Assembly (NCBI GenBank): GCA_034717495.1
Contig: JAYELL010000001.1
Coordinates: 248,304-312,303, forward strand
Direction of reading: 5' to 3'
DNA from: Chloroflexota bacterium
Lineage (GTDB): Bacteria > Chloroflexota > Anaerolineae > JAAEKA01
DNA length: 64,000 bases
Part shown: in pieces, positions 35,676 to 44,893 of the stretch
Numbering within the stretch: the first letter of the stretch is position 1
Layout of the letters: each line of letters opens with the position of its first letter
The notes under the pieces: generated by a model
Database searches by the model: none
What the model saw: only the letters and a program-made list of their open reading frames with translations
Told to the model about the DNA's origin: nothing
Made by a program: the position numbers and the translations under genes

Positions 35676-37051
35676 TGCCATTCATTGCGACCACCGATGA
35701 AGAGCGAGCGGAGATGCTGGCAGAAATCGGTGTGGAGCGCATCGAAGACCTCTTTCTCGATGTACCGGAACTTTTCCGCTATCCGCCAATGAATCTGCCT
35801 GAACCGCTCAGTGAACTGGAGGCCATTCGCGACCTGGGCAGCCTGGCTGGCGCCAACGAGAGCGGCGAGGACCTTTCCAGCTTCATCGGTGCAGGCGCCT
35901 ACCATCACTTCTCCCCGTCGGTAGTGAATTTCCTTGCAGGTAGATCGGAATTCTATTCCGCTTATACACCCTATCAGGCCGAGGTCAGTCAAGGCACGCT
36001 GCAGGCGATCTTCGAGTATCAGACGATGATTGCTGCCCTGACCGGTATGGACGTGGCGAATGCCAGTCATTATGATGGTGCTACGGCAACCGCTGAAGCC
36101 GTCATCATGGCCCTGAATATGGCGCGGGGTCGGCGTAAACGGATTGTACTGTCGCCGACTGTAAACGCTCAGTATCGGGAGGTTGTGCGCACATATACCC
36201 AGGGCATGGATCTGGATATCGTCGGCGACGGCGATCTAGACAATGATTTCCATGCGCTGATCGATCTCTGCAACGACGACACGGCTATCGTGGTAGTTCA
36301 GAATCCTGATTTCCTGGGCCAATTGCATAGCCCGGCTGAGATGCAGGATCTGGCAAACGCCGTGCATGCCGCTGGCGCCGTATTGGCGGTGGCGGTGGAT
36401 CTCATCAGTCTTGGGCTGTTCACACCGCCTGGTGATTATGGCGCCGATATCGTGATGGGCGAAGGCCAAAGCCTTGGCAACGCGATCAGTTTCGGCGGTC
36501 CCTATCTGGGCTTTTTTGCCATGCGGCAGAAGGACGTTCGCAGGTCGGCAGGCCGGATTGCCGGAGAAACGGTCGACGCGGATGACAACACAGGCTATGT
36601 GCTCACTCTGAATACCAGGGAGCAGCATATTCGCCGCGGCCGGGCCACCAGCAATATCTGTACCAACCAGGCATGGAACGCGCTGATGGCGTCCATCTAT
36701 CTGGCAGTCATGGGGAAACATGGGCTGCGCTCCGTCGCCGAGCAATGTTACCATAAAGCCCATTACGCGGCCGCCAGAATCAACGAACTCGACGGTTTCG
36801 AAGTACTGGGTAGCCGGCCCTTCTTTAAGGAGTTCGTAATCAGGTGTCCGGTTGACGTGAGCGATCTGAAGGATTATCTGTTGACGGAATGGGGTGTGCT
36901 GCCAGGTTATGACCTGACCGGAGATTATCCTGATCTGGGCCAATGCCTTCTTGTTTGCGTGACCGAAATGAACAGTCGCCAGGAGATCGATGATCTGGTA
37001 GAGGCGCTGACGCAAGCTGCATCAGTTCTCACCGTTGAGGTAGTGGTATGA
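35675..37051 (+). CDS. gcvPA: glycine dehydrogenase (decarboxylating) subunit 1
   Basis: 458 residues, the N-terminal half of the split P protein. It opens with FIATTDEERAEMLAEIGVE and has FIGAGAYHHFSP, TPYQAEVSQGTLQAIFEYQTM, NASHYDGATATAEA and GRATSNICTNQA. With gcvPB it forms the heterotetrameric, PLP-dependent enzyme that decarboxylates glycine and loads the aminomethyl group on H protein. It overlaps gcvH by 1 base and gcvPB by 4. Confidence 0.98.
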   Translation: MPFIATTDEERAEMLAEIGVERIEDLFLDVPELFRYPPMNLPEPLSELEAIRDLGSLAGANESGEDLSSFIGAGAYHHFSPSVVNFLAGRSEFYSAYTPYQAEVSQGTLQAIFEYQTMIAALTGMDVANASHYDGATATAEAVIMALNMARGRRKRIVLSPTVNAQYREVVRTYTQGMDLDIVGDGDLDNDFHALIDLCNDDTAIVVVQNPDFLGQLHSPAEMQDLANAVHAAGAVLAVAVDLISLGLFTPPGDYGADIVMGEGQSLGNAISFGGPYLGFFAMRQKDVRRSAGRIAGETVDADDNTGYVLTLNTREQHIRRGRATSNICTNQAWNALMASIYLAVMGKHGLRSVAEQCYHKAHYAAARINELDGFEVLGSRPFFKEFVIRCPVDVSDLKDYLLTEWGVLPGYDLTGDYPDLGQCLLVCVTEMNSRQEIDDLVEALTQAASVLTVEVVV

Positions 37052-38559
37052 TCGAACCTACAGTCTATGAAATTTCCTCCCCCGGTCGCACAGGCCCTCG
37101 ATTGCCCGAATTGGATGTGCCTGAAGCGCCCTTGCCCGAGGGCTACGTGAGGGACGCTGAACAACTTCCTTTGCCGGAATTGAGTGAATTGGATGTCGTG
37201 CGGCATTTTGTGCGGCTCAGTCAGAAGAACATGAGCATCGATACCAACTTTTATCCGTTGGGTTCCTGCACGATGAAGTACAATCCGAAGGTCAACGAGT
37301 TAACCGCCGGATTGGCCGGATTCGCTCAAATTCATCCCCTTCAGGATACCGATCTGGTTCAGGGTGCTATGCAATTGATGTTTGAGTTGCAGGTTTACCT
37401 GGCGGAGATCAGCGGTTTCGACGCGGTGACGCTGCAACCTGCTGCGGGAGCGCAAGGTGAGCTGGCCGGTGTACTCATGATGCGCAAGTACCATCTGGAC
37501 CGCGGCGATAACAAACGAAAAAAGATTCTGGTGCCCGACTCTGCTCATGGTACGAACCCGGCCTCGACCACCATGTCGGGTCTCGAAGTAGTGGAATTGC
37601 CTTCAGATGACCGCGGGAATCTCGATCTGGCTGCTCTCAAGGAGAACCTGGACGAAACGGTCGTCGGTCTGATGCTGACCAATCCCAATACCCTTGGCCT
37701 CTTCGAGGAACACATCCTTGAGGTTACCAGGCTGGTCCACGATTCTGGTGGCCTGGTCTACGGCGACGGCGCCAATCTGAATGCCATTGTAGGGATCTGT
37801 AAGCCTGCCGAACTCGGTATCGACGTCATGCACTTCAACCTTCACAAGACCTTCAGCACACCGCATGGTGGTGGTGGCCCCGGGGCCGGCCCCGTCGGTG
37901 TTGTAGAAAAACTGGCATCGTTTCTGCCTGGTCCTCTTGTGGCCCTTGAGGCTATCGTTGATGAAGAGCCCGGTTTGCCCTTCCTGGCCGGTCCGTTGGC
38001 TGAAGAGGGACCCACCGACCTTCATCGCTTGGTCTGGTACACGCCGTCAAAATCGATCGGACGGGTCCGCAGCTTTGCCGGGAACTTCGGCGTGCTGGTC
38101 CGCGCCTACACGTATATCCGAATGCTGGGGGCCGAGGGACTTCGCCGGGTCGCGGAGAACGCCGTGCTTAACGCCAACTACCTGAAGGCGCGGCTGCAGG
38201 GTGAGGGCTCCTATCCCATTGCTTTTAGCGACCGGACCTGCATGCATGAGTTTGTTGCCCAGGGGATTTTGGAGGGTGCGTCCGGCGTCCATACCCTGGA
38301 TATCTCCAAGCGATTGATGGATTATGGCTTCCATCCACCAACGGTCTATTTTCCATTGATTGTGAAGGAAGCGTTGATGATTGAACCAACTGAGACAGAA
38401 AGCAAGGAGGCGCTTGACCTCTTTGCCGACGCGCTCATCGCTATCGCAGGCGAGGCCCGCACCGATCCGGACCTGCTTCACGAGGCGCCTCATCAGGCAC
38501 CAGTACGTCGCCTCGACGAGGTGCGTGCCGCCCGGCAGGCGATTTTCTGTCGCCGTTGA
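37048..38559 (+). CDS. gcvPB: glycine dehydrogenase (decarboxylating) subunit 2
   Basis: 503 residues, the PLP-binding half of the split P protein. The Schiff-base lysine is in HFNLHKTFSTPHGGGGPG. Other landmarks are NFYPLGSCTMKYNP, TLQPAAGAQGELAG and DSAHGTNPAST. It starts inside the gcvPA stop (ATGA overlap). A 50-base gap separates it from ppsR. Confidence 0.98.
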   Translation: MIEPTVYEISSPGRTGPRLPELDVPEAPLPEGYVRDAEQLPLPELSELDVVRHFVRLSQKNMSIDTNFYPLGSCTMKYNPKVNELTAGLAGFAQIHPLQDTDLVQGAMQLMFELQVYLAEISGFDAVTLQPAAGAQGELAGVLMMRKYHLDRGDNKRKKILVPDSAHGTNPASTTMSGLEVVELPSDDRGNLDLAALKENLDETVVGLMLTNPNTLGLFEEHILEVTRLVHDSGGLVYGDGANLNAIVGICKPAELGIDVMHFNLHKTFSTPHGGGGPGAGPVGVVEKLASFLPGPLVALEAIVDEEPGLPFLAGPLAEEGPTDLHRLVWYTPSKSIGRVRSFAGNFGVLVRAYTYIRMLGAEGLRRVAENAVLNANYLKARLQGEGSYPIAFSDRTCMHEFVAQGILEGASGVHTLDISKRLMDYGFHPPTVYFPLIVKEALMIEPTETESKEALDLFADALIAIAGEARTDPDLLHEAPHQAPVRRLDEVRAARQAIFCRR

Positions 38560-38609
38560 TCAACAGGGAAACGATGGTTCTGGCCTGCAAAAAGAAAGGA
38601 TAATCCACG

Positions 38610-39437
38610 GTGCCAGCCCGTAACGAGTTGCCAATTTATGTCGTTTCTGGCGGGACCGGAACCAGCGCGACAGCCGTTTTGGACCGGGCCTTGAGCCAAT
38701 TCCCCAGCGCCAAAACCGATGTGCACTTGGTGACCGAAGTGCGCGACGTTGCCCGTTTGGAAGAGGTGGTTCTGTCTGCGGCACTTGATGGAGGCACCAT
38801 CGTTCATACACTGGTAGAGGCTGACCTGCGAGAGGCAATGGTGAGCCTGGCTCGCAATCACAATGTAGTGGCAATTGACCTGATCGGGCGGCTGCTTCAG
38901 CGTCTCAGCCTGGAGTTGGATCAGGCGCCGCTCGAAGAACCAGGACTTTACCGGCAACTGCATGACGAGTATTTCCGTCGCGTCGAAGCCATTGAGTTTT
39001 CGGTCAGCCATGACGATGGTCAGCGTGCCCGCGATCTGGAGAATGCTGACATCGTTCTGACCGGCGTATCCAGGGTCTCCAAAACGCCGCTGAGTGTCTA
39101 TCTTTCAACCCAAGGATGGAAGGTGGCCAATGTGCCAATCGTGGTTAATCAGGAGCCGCCTCAGGAGCTATTCGAGGTCGACAGGAACAAGGTGGTCGCG
39201 CTGACGGTGGAGCCGGCACAATTGCAGGAATTCCGTCTGCGGCGGGGACGCCAGCAGGGTCTGCCGGTCAGCGGCCGGTACGGCGATATCCACCATATCA
39301 CCGAAGAGCTGGAGTGGGCCAACCTGCTGTACCGACGGGGACACTTTGCGGTCGTCGACGTGACGGGCCGGTCGATAGAGGAAACTGCTCAGGTTGTGGT
39401 TGACCTGATACGACGCCGGATGAACGAGGATAAGTAG
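38610..39437 (+). CDS. ppsR: pyruvate, phosphate dikinase regulatory protein (kinase/pyrophosphorylase)
   Basis: 275 residues of the DUF299 family. This bifunctional enzyme inactivates PPDK (or PEP synthase) by ADP-dependent phosphorylation and reactivates it by phosphate-dependent removal. The N-terminus VVSGGTGTSATAV and the P-loop-like ADIVLTGVSRVSKTPLS are characteristic, as is the C-terminal VVDVTGRSIEETAQ. The start is GTG with AGAAAGGA 9 bases upstream. The target dikinase is not in the window. Confidence 0.94.
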   Translation: MPARNELPIYVVSGGTGTSATAVLDRALSQFPSAKTDVHLVTEVRDVARLEEVVLSAALDGGTIVHTLVEADLREAMVSLARNHNVVAIDLIGRLLQRLSLELDQAPLEEPGLYRQLHDEYFRRVEAIEFSVSHDDGQRARDLENADIVLTGVSRVSKTPLSVYLSTQGWKVANVPIVVNQEPPQELFEVDRNKVVALTVEPAQLQEFRLRRGRQQGLPVSGRYGDIHHITEELEWANLLYRRGHFAVVDVTGRSIEETAQVVVDLIRRRMNEDK

Positions 39438-39446
39438 CCAATCTCA

Positions 39447-40262
39447 ATGAAACAGTTTGTTCTGCGCCTGATTCTATTTCTGGTCATTCTATTGGTTGTT
39501 TTTGGCGTGTATCGTCTGTTGACCGTCGATGCTCTTGAGCCGCGGGCGTTCTTTGAGGACGCTTCCGATAAACCCCTGGTGATCGTCGATACCGGGCACG
39601 GTAGTTTTGGGGTACCTTACTCCCTCGCTGCGATGGAGGCGGCGCGCGATTCCGGTGCCGGGGGGCTATACCTGCCGGTCTATCTGACCCGGGACGGGGA
39701 GTTGGCTGTGCTGCCGTCATCGCAGGATGCGCAGGGTTCCGATTTCCGCAGTGGCGCTTCGACGCTGACGCTCGACGACGTGCGCACGCTGGGCGCCGAA
39801 CAGGGACTCGAGGTAGCCAGCCTCAATGAGGTTTTGCGCGCGTTCCCTGAAATGCGCTTCTTTGTCGACATGCCAGAACCCAGTTTTGGCGCTCTTTCCG
39901 CCCTGCTGATAGCGAGTGATGCCTCTTCAGCGCTCGATCGTCTGGTAGTGCGGGTTGACAACCAGCAATTGGCTGATGCGCTACGCCATCAGGTGCCATC
40001 TCTGACTACAACCTACACGAGTGGCGAGTACGACGCTTTTTCCCCAGTATTTGCTCTTGGCCTTACGCCCTTTTATCGACCGGCTGCACCGGCGATTGTG
40101 GCGCCTTTGCCTGAGGTTTCCCCGCGGCTGATCCGGGTTGGTGACAATGGGGGATTCTATATCGTTGCAGGCGCCGTTGGGCAGGCAAGGGAGACCATCG
40201 AGGATTGGCTTGAGTCTGATCTTGATGCGATCATAGTAAGCGAGACATCGCAGATCAACTAA
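39447..40262 (+). CDS. membrane-anchored GDPD-fold protein lacking catalytic residues
   Basis: 271 residues: an N-terminal anchor helix (FVLRLILFLVILLVVFGVY) and then a glycerophosphodiester phosphodiesterase-like barrel. The overall pattern is kept (SLAAMEAARDSGAGGLYLPVYLTRDGELAVL in pieces; LTLDDVRTLG; VASLNEVLRAFP). However the catalytic elements differ: the usual HRG reads GHG, the Glu-x-Asp metal site reads YLP, and the later HD is SS. It is therefore probably an inactive homologue that binds a ligand. It starts 9 bases after ppsR and ends 17 bases before thyX. Confidence 0.72.
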   Translation: MKQFVLRLILFLVILLVVFGVYRLLTVDALEPRAFFEDASDKPLVIVDTGHGSFGVPYSLAAMEAARDSGAGGLYLPVYLTRDGELAVLPSSQDAQGSDFRSGASTLTLDDVRTLGAEQGLEVASLNEVLRAFPEMRFFVDMPEPSFGALSALLIASDASSALDRLVVRVDNQQLADALRHQVPSLTTTYTSGEYDAFSPVFALGLTPFYRPAAPAIVAPLPEVSPRLIRVGDNGGFYIVAGAVGQARETIEDWLESDLDAIIVSETSQIN

Positions 40263-40279
40263 ACGATGTGAGGGAGTCG

Positions 40280-40990
40280 ATGATTAACGAGCGTGTGATG
40301 GTTCTGGACAAGGGGTGGATCGAGCTTCAGGATGTTATGGGGGATGATAACGCGATTGTTTCCGCTGCGCGGGCCTCATTTCTCGGTGAGAGCAAGGGGA
40401 CAGAAAAGGATAAACGGTTACTCTTTTATCTGTTGAAACATTATCATACAACCCCGTTTGAAATGGTCGAGTTCAAGTTTCGGATCCGGGCACCGGTGGT
40501 GGTTTGGTGGCAGTGGGTAAGGCATCGAACCTGGAGTTTCAACGCGCAAAGCGGGCGCTATACACCATTCAAGGAAAAGGATTTTTTTGAAGTTGGCTCT
40601 GAGCAATGGCGGTTGCAGAGCGAAGACAACAAACAGGCCAGTGAAGGTTACCTTGCGGATGGTCAGTGGCTGAGCGATGCTCTGGTCAAGCATTACGAAG
40701 AAGGCTACCGGCTTTACGAGGCCGCACTGCAGGCTGGCGTGGCGCGGGAGCAGGCCCGGCTGTTCCTGGCTGGTTTTGCAGTCTATTATACGTGGGTGTG
40801 CAAAACAGATGCCCACAATCTCATGCGGTTTCTGAGATTGCGAATGGCCACCGATGCTCAACTGGAGATCAGGGAGTATGCGCAGACGATCTTCCGGGAG
40901 TTTTTCAAGCCTGCTCTGCCATGGACGGCAGAGGCCTTTGAGAAATATCGGCTGCAACCGTTTGGCATTCAGGTTGCCTCACACTCGTAA
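40280..40990 (+). CDS. thyX: FAD-dependent thymidylate synthase
   Basis: About 236 residues. The ThyX signature RHRTWSFNAQSGRYTPF is intact, with the N-terminal ASFLGESKGTEKDKRLLFYLLKHYHTTPFE binding FAD/folate and RLRMATDAQLEIREYA near the end. It converts dUMP to dTMP with methylene-tetrahydrofolate and NADPH. Being downstream of the glycine cleavage genes makes sense, since those make methylene-THF. ATG 40280 has GGGAG close by; a GTG at 40268 is an alternative. Confidence 0.96.
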   Translation: MINERVMVLDKGWIELQDVMGDDNAIVSAARASFLGESKGTEKDKRLLFYLLKHYHTTPFEMVEFKFRIRAPVVVWWQWVRHRTWSFNAQSGRYTPFKEKDFFEVGSEQWRLQSEDNKQASEGYLADGQWLSDALVKHYEEGYRLYEAALQAGVAREQARLFLAGFAVYYTWVCKTDAHNLMRFLRLRMATDAQLEIREYAQTIFREFFKPALPWTAEAFEKYRLQPFGIQVASHS

Positions 40991-41044
40991 GTCAGGCTTT
41001 TTCTTGCACTTGGGGACACCCCGTCTTCGCGAGAGGCCAGGTCT

Positions 41045-41461
41045 TTATGTATCGAACGTGATCGTGGCTTCCCACCTGCCGTTCACGCAACCCACGAACA
41101 AATCCCAATAAGTGGTTGCCTTGATGTGAGCAAGATGGCCGCGCCCGGCGACACCGCGGGCGGTTCCCGTCAATTCGTAGCCCCGATCCGACTGATCCGT
41201 GGAAACCGCAAATCCTGTGAAGAGACCATCTTGCACTTCCGAAAGGAGCAGGAGTTCGTTCAACCAGGCAACCATGAGGGCTTCAAGATCGGGCGCTCCG
41301 ATGGCGACGCTGCTTTCCAGCCTGGCCTCGGCTTCGGGTTCCGCACCCTGCAATAAGAACATGGCTGCCGCGGCGTTTTCGAATAATTGCTCCAACGAAC
41401 CTCCCCAGACGCGAATGGTCCAATCGGCCGTATGATCCAGTTCCTCAAAGAATTTCGACAT
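41045..41461 (-). CDS. archease-family protein
   Basis: 138 residues. FEELDHTADWTIRVWG with the metal-binding DHTAD, FENAAAAMF and the C-terminal IKATTYWDLFV match archease, the activator that helps the RtcB RNA ligase through guanylylation. No rtcB is visible here. It is the last gene of the nusA-infB-truB-ribF run, 23 bases after ribF, so it is expressed with translation and RNA-processing genes. The chosen ATG begins MSKFFEELDHTAD as in the family. Confidence 0.9.
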   Translation of the reverse strand: MSKFFEELDHTADWTIRVWGGSLEQLFENAAAAMFLLQGAEPEAEARLESSVAIGAPDLEALMVAWLNELLLLSEVQDGLFTGFAVSTDQSDRGYELTGTARGVAGRGHLAHIKATTYWDLFVGCVNGRWEATITFDT

Positions 41462-41484
41462 GGTTCCCTGATGTGGGGCTCGTC

Positions 41485-42468
41485 CTAGCCCGCACAACCA
41501 GCGTCGCTGAGCGACGCACTGGTGTTGGATGCCTTCTCCAGGATATGGCGAGCCGAGCGGACGTCCCTCCCGATTTGCTCCCGCAGTTCGTTAGCGTTGG
41601 CGAAGCGAATCTCAGGGCGCAGGCGTTCGACGAACGAGAGGGATATCGCTCGGCCATAGAGATCACCCTCGTAGTCTAACAGGTGTGTCTCAACGGTGGG
41701 TTGCCCATTGTCGAAGCTGGGGCGCACGCCAATGTTGGTTACCGATGGCAGCGGCGTCGAGCCTGCACCGGAGTCATCCAGCAGGCGCACCCAGGTTGCA
41801 TAGACGCCATATGCCGGTATCAGTCGGCCCGCTGGCACATCCAGATTGGCTGTAGGAAACCCGATTTGATGCCCTCTGCGCGCGCCAGCAACTACCGTGC
41901 CCCGAATCGAATAGGGTCGGCCAAGTTGGCGGGTTGCCAGGAAGACATCGCCGTCGGCCAATTGCTGGCGAATCTGCCTGCTTCGGACCTCCATACCGGC
42001 GACGGCCTGGGGCTCGATTACTTTCAGGTCGAAGCCCAATCTGTCGCCCATTGATTGCAAGGCTGCTACATTACCTTCGCGATTTCGGCCAAGGGTAAAA
42101 TCTGGTCCGACCCAGAGCGAAGTGAGGTCCAATGACTGTACCAGTGAAGTGACAAAGTCGCTGGCGGAAGTACTGGCTGTTTCCCGGGAAAACGGGTAGA
42201 CCACCACATAGTCGAGCCCCAGATCATTCAGGATTTCCAGGCGCTCCTCAACACTGCTGAGACGGCGATGGTGGTGCCCGGGCCGGATCACGGTCAGCGG
42301 ATGGGGATGGAACGTAAGCAGGCCGGCAAGGCTATTCTGAAGACGGGCGCTTTCGATCATCGCGCGTAACAGAACCTGGTGACCAAGGTGTACACCGTCG
42401 AAATTACCGATGGTCAGGTGCGAGTGGATGGCAAGAGGAGGGTGCGGGAGAGTTTTGAAAACTTGCAT
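41485..42468 (-). CDS. ribF: bifunctional riboflavin kinase / FAD synthetase
   Basis: 327 residues. The N-terminal adenylyltransferase has TIGNFDGVHLGHQ and WVGPDFTLGRNREG. The C-terminal kinase domain has GRPYSIRGTVVAGARRGHQIGFPTANL in consecutive strands and the GVYATWV strand. It makes FMN from riboflavin and then FAD. It starts 3 bases after truB stops, the common truB-ribF order. Confidence 0.97.
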   Translation of the reverse strand: MQVFKTLPHPPLAIHSHLTIGNFDGVHLGHQVLLRAMIESARLQNSLAGLLTFHPHPLTVIRPGHHHRRLSSVEERLEILNDLGLDYVVVYPFSRETASTSASDFVTSLVQSLDLTSLWVGPDFTLGRNREGNVAALQSMGDRLGFDLKVIEPQAVAGMEVRSRQIRQQLADGDVFLATRQLGRPYSIRGTVVAGARRGHQIGFPTANLDVPAGRLIPAYGVYATWVRLLDDSGAGSTPLPSVTNIGVRPSFDNGQPTVETHLLDYEGDLYGRAISLSFVERLRPEIRFANANELREQIGRDVRSARHILEKASNTSASLSDAGCAG

Positions 42469-42471
42469 GCT

Positions 42472-43389
42472 CTAACCATTCGCCTGGGCAAGTACTTTCA
42501 CTGGCCGGAAGATGTTCTTAGCTTCATCATACCGAATGATCGCCAGCAGTTTGCCTGCCGGATCAAAAGCTCCCAGGTATGAGTCGGTGCAATCAGATAT
42601 CGCGGCGTCCAGCGACTGGCCAAAAAGGATCTTTCTGGCATCGCTCTCTGACAATGTGATCGTGTCAAGTTCGGCAATGGCCCTTTCAGCTGGAAGCAAC
42701 AGGTCTGTCCATTGCCCGGCGTCAACCGCGGCGGATAGAGTATCCAGCCTGTTTGCCATGTCGATCGTGAGGTCTCCCACGGCCAGGCGGCGCAGGCGGG
42801 TCAACGTGCCGCCGCAGCCAAGCCTCTTTCCCAGATCATGGGCAATCGAGCGGATGTAGGTTCCCGCACTGCATGAAATACGTAGGTGCAGCCGACCGCC
42901 AGTATAATCCAATAACCGGAGGTCATGAACTGTAACCGGCCTCGGTTCGGCCGATACCTGTTCGCCGGCGCGTGCTCTCTTGTACATGGCGATACCGTCG
43001 CGCTTCAGGGCCGAAAAAGCGGGGGGCGTCTGCATGATGTCGCCCCGAAAGCTATCCAGTGCCGAGTCCACCTGCTCGAATGATAATCCAGGCAGGCGAG
43101 CCTCGCTGGTGATCTGGCCCATGGCATCGTAGGTATCGGTGGTGAACCCCAGGGTGATATCGGCGTCATAGACCTTTTCGGCGCCTACCAGGTACTCAAG
43201 AAGTCTCGTTGCCTTGCCAAGCGCCAATACCAGAACCCCTGTTGCCATCGGATCCAGGGTGCCAGAATGCCCCACGCGGCGGATTTTGGTCATCCGGCGT
43301 ACCCGGTCAACGACGTCATGGGATGTCAAGCCGGCGTCCTTATCGACGACAAGCAGCCCCCAGGTGTCCTGTTGTGTTGTCCCGTTCAT
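42472..43389 (-). CDS. truB: tRNA pseudouridine-55 synthase
   Basis: 305 residues. Catalytic Asp is in VGHSGTLDPMATGVL. Also visible are GLLVVDKDAGLTSHD, YDAMGQITSEA and SCSAGTYIRSIAHDLG, and a C-terminal PUA-like domain. It modifies U55 in the T loop of tRNAs. It overlaps nrnA by 4 bases. Confidence 0.97.
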   Translation of the reverse strand: MNGTTQQDTWGLLVVDKDAGLTSHDVVDRVRRMTKIRRVGHSGTLDPMATGVLVLALGKATRLLEYLVGAEKVYDADITLGFTTDTYDAMGQITSEARLPGLSFEQVDSALDSFRGDIMQTPPAFSALKRDGIAMYKRARAGEQVSAEPRPVTVHDLRLLDYTGGRLHLRISCSAGTYIRSIAHDLGKRLGCGGTLTRLRRLAVGDLTIDMANRLDTLSAAVDAGQWTDLLLPAERAIAELDTITLSESDARKILFGQSLDAAISDCTDSYLGAFDPAGKLLAIIRYDEAKNIFRPVKVLAQANG

Positions 43390-44387
43390 GGCTGGTTCGG
43401 CTCAGCGCTCTTGGCGGACCTCGTGTTCGTTCGTTGTTTCGCCAGGGAAAGGCGCAGTGCGGCTATGAGCTTTTTTTCGGCTTCCCGTAAGGACATATTC
43501 AGCTGGCAACCCGCAGCCAGGGGATGTCCTCCGCCGCCAAGCTGCCGGGCCACATCGGCGACGTTGAAACCGGGGGAAGCGCGCATGCCCACATCGGTCT
43601 GTCCATCATCGCGCTCGACAAGAACAGCAGAAACATCAGCCTCGTCCGCAGCGACCATGAAACTGACCAGCCCGGTGTCGCTCTGTTCCACACCACGGCA
43701 TGAGGTTCGCATCGATCGGGGGATGGTGGTCCAGATTATCCGGTCCTGCAACTTCAGGGCTTCAATCGCTTTTCCCCACAGGCAAATGGAACCCATTGAC
43801 CGGTGATTGAATACATTTTCGTTGACCGGGGTTAGAGACGCTCCTGCTTCCATCAGTTTCTGGGCGATTCCCATAAGCTCTGCCGTGACGTTGGCAGTGC
43901 GGAAACTGCGAGTGTCGGTGGAGATGCCGGTGAGCAGGCATTGGGCAGCATTTCGGTCAACCGCCCAGCCCAGCGACTGGCTGATTTCGAACACAATCTG
44001 GCAGGTGCTGCTGGCCTCGGGATTGACGATATTGAGGGTTCCAAAGTTATCGTTGGTGACGTGGTGATCGATATTGATCAGGGGAATGCCGGCATGGAGG
44101 AACGGGTCAATCACCGTACCGAGGCGTCGCATGTCGCTCGAATCCAGACTGACGATGAGGTCTGGCTTGCTGCCGGCGGCTTCGGTGACAACCGTCTCCC
44201 AGCCCGGAAGAAAGCGCAAGGAATCTGGCACGCCATCCTGATTGGCGGCGATGACTGTTTTCCTGTTCTTTTCCAGCAGGGCCTTCAAGCCCAGCATGGA
44301 GCCAATTGCGTCGCCATCAGGCGCAACGTGGCTGATCAGAAGGATTTGTCGGCTGGAAGCCAGATAGGATTTGATTGCCGAATACAT
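43386..44387 (-). CDS. nrnA: DHH/DHHA1 bifunctional oligoribonuclease / PAP phosphatase
   Basis: 333 residues. DHH metal motifs are ISHVAPDGDAIGSMLGL, SLDSSDMRRLG and NIDHHVTNDNFG. The DHHA1 substrate site is GGGGHPLAAGC. It degrades very short RNAs and 3'-phosphoadenosine-5'-phosphate. It commonly lies between rbfA and truB, as here. Confidence 0.96.
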   Translation of the reverse strand: MYSAIKSYLASSRQILLISHVAPDGDAIGSMLGLKALLEKNRKTVIAANQDGVPDSLRFLPGWETVVTEAAGSKPDLIVSLDSSDMRRLGTVIDPFLHAGIPLINIDHHVTNDNFGTLNIVNPEASSTCQIVFEISQSLGWAVDRNAAQCLLTGISTDTRSFRTANVTAELMGIAQKLMEAGASLTPVNENVFNHRSMGSICLWGKAIEALKLQDRIIWTTIPRSMRTSCRGVEQSDTGLVSFMVAADEADVSAVLVERDDGQTDVGMRASPGFNVADVARQLGGGGHPLAAGCQLNMSLREAEKKLIAALRLSLAKQRTNTRSAKSAEPNQP

Positions 44388-44477
44388 TTGTCAATATCCA
44401 ATTCAAAATAGAATGCCCCATTGGCCGGTCTCATTTCCTTGCAGCGAGACAGGCTAACGGGGCGCGTTCGGGATCGA

Positions 44478-44876
44478 TCAGTCCGTTCCTGTTTCCTCAG
44501 GCCCCATTTCGGCTTCGTGAGCTTCGTCTGAGTTCTCCGGAACGAGGGAGTCGAGAAGGTCGCCGAGACGCTGGCTGATGATCATGCCGTCGTCGTAGCG
44601 GAAGTTTAGCTCCGGTACATACTGCAACGAAAGGCGCGACCCGATCTCTCGCCGAATATAGCCCGCTGCCTTTTCCAATGTTTTTACTGCCTGTTTGCCC
44701 GATGTTTCGTCGCCAAGTTTGCTGACGTATACAGTGGCGTATCTCAGGTCACCCGTCACGTCGACCCGCGTTACGCTTACAAACTCCAGCCGCGGATCTC
44801 TCAGGTCGTAATCGATTATCTGTGCCAGTTCCCGTTGCAATTGTTCAGCGACTCTCAATTGCCTTCGTGATGTCAT
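44478..44876 (-). CDS. rbfA: 30S ribosome-binding factor A
   Basis: 132 residues with the KH-type core (RVAEQLQRELAQIID, DPRLEFVSVTRVDVTGDLRYATVYVS, LRYVPELNF-like LSLQYVPELNFRYD). It helps mature the 5' end of 16S rRNA. It is 17 bases after infB; the C-terminal 20 residues are acidic. Confidence 0.96.
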   Translation of the reverse strand: MTSRRQLRVAEQLQRELAQIIDYDLRDPRLEFVSVTRVDVTGDLRYATVYVSKLGDETSGKQAVKTLEKAAGYIRREIGSRLSLQYVPELNFRYDDGMIISQRLGDLLDSLVPENSDEAHEAEMGPEETGTD

Positions 44877-44893
44877 AGGGTTTTTCCGACTGT

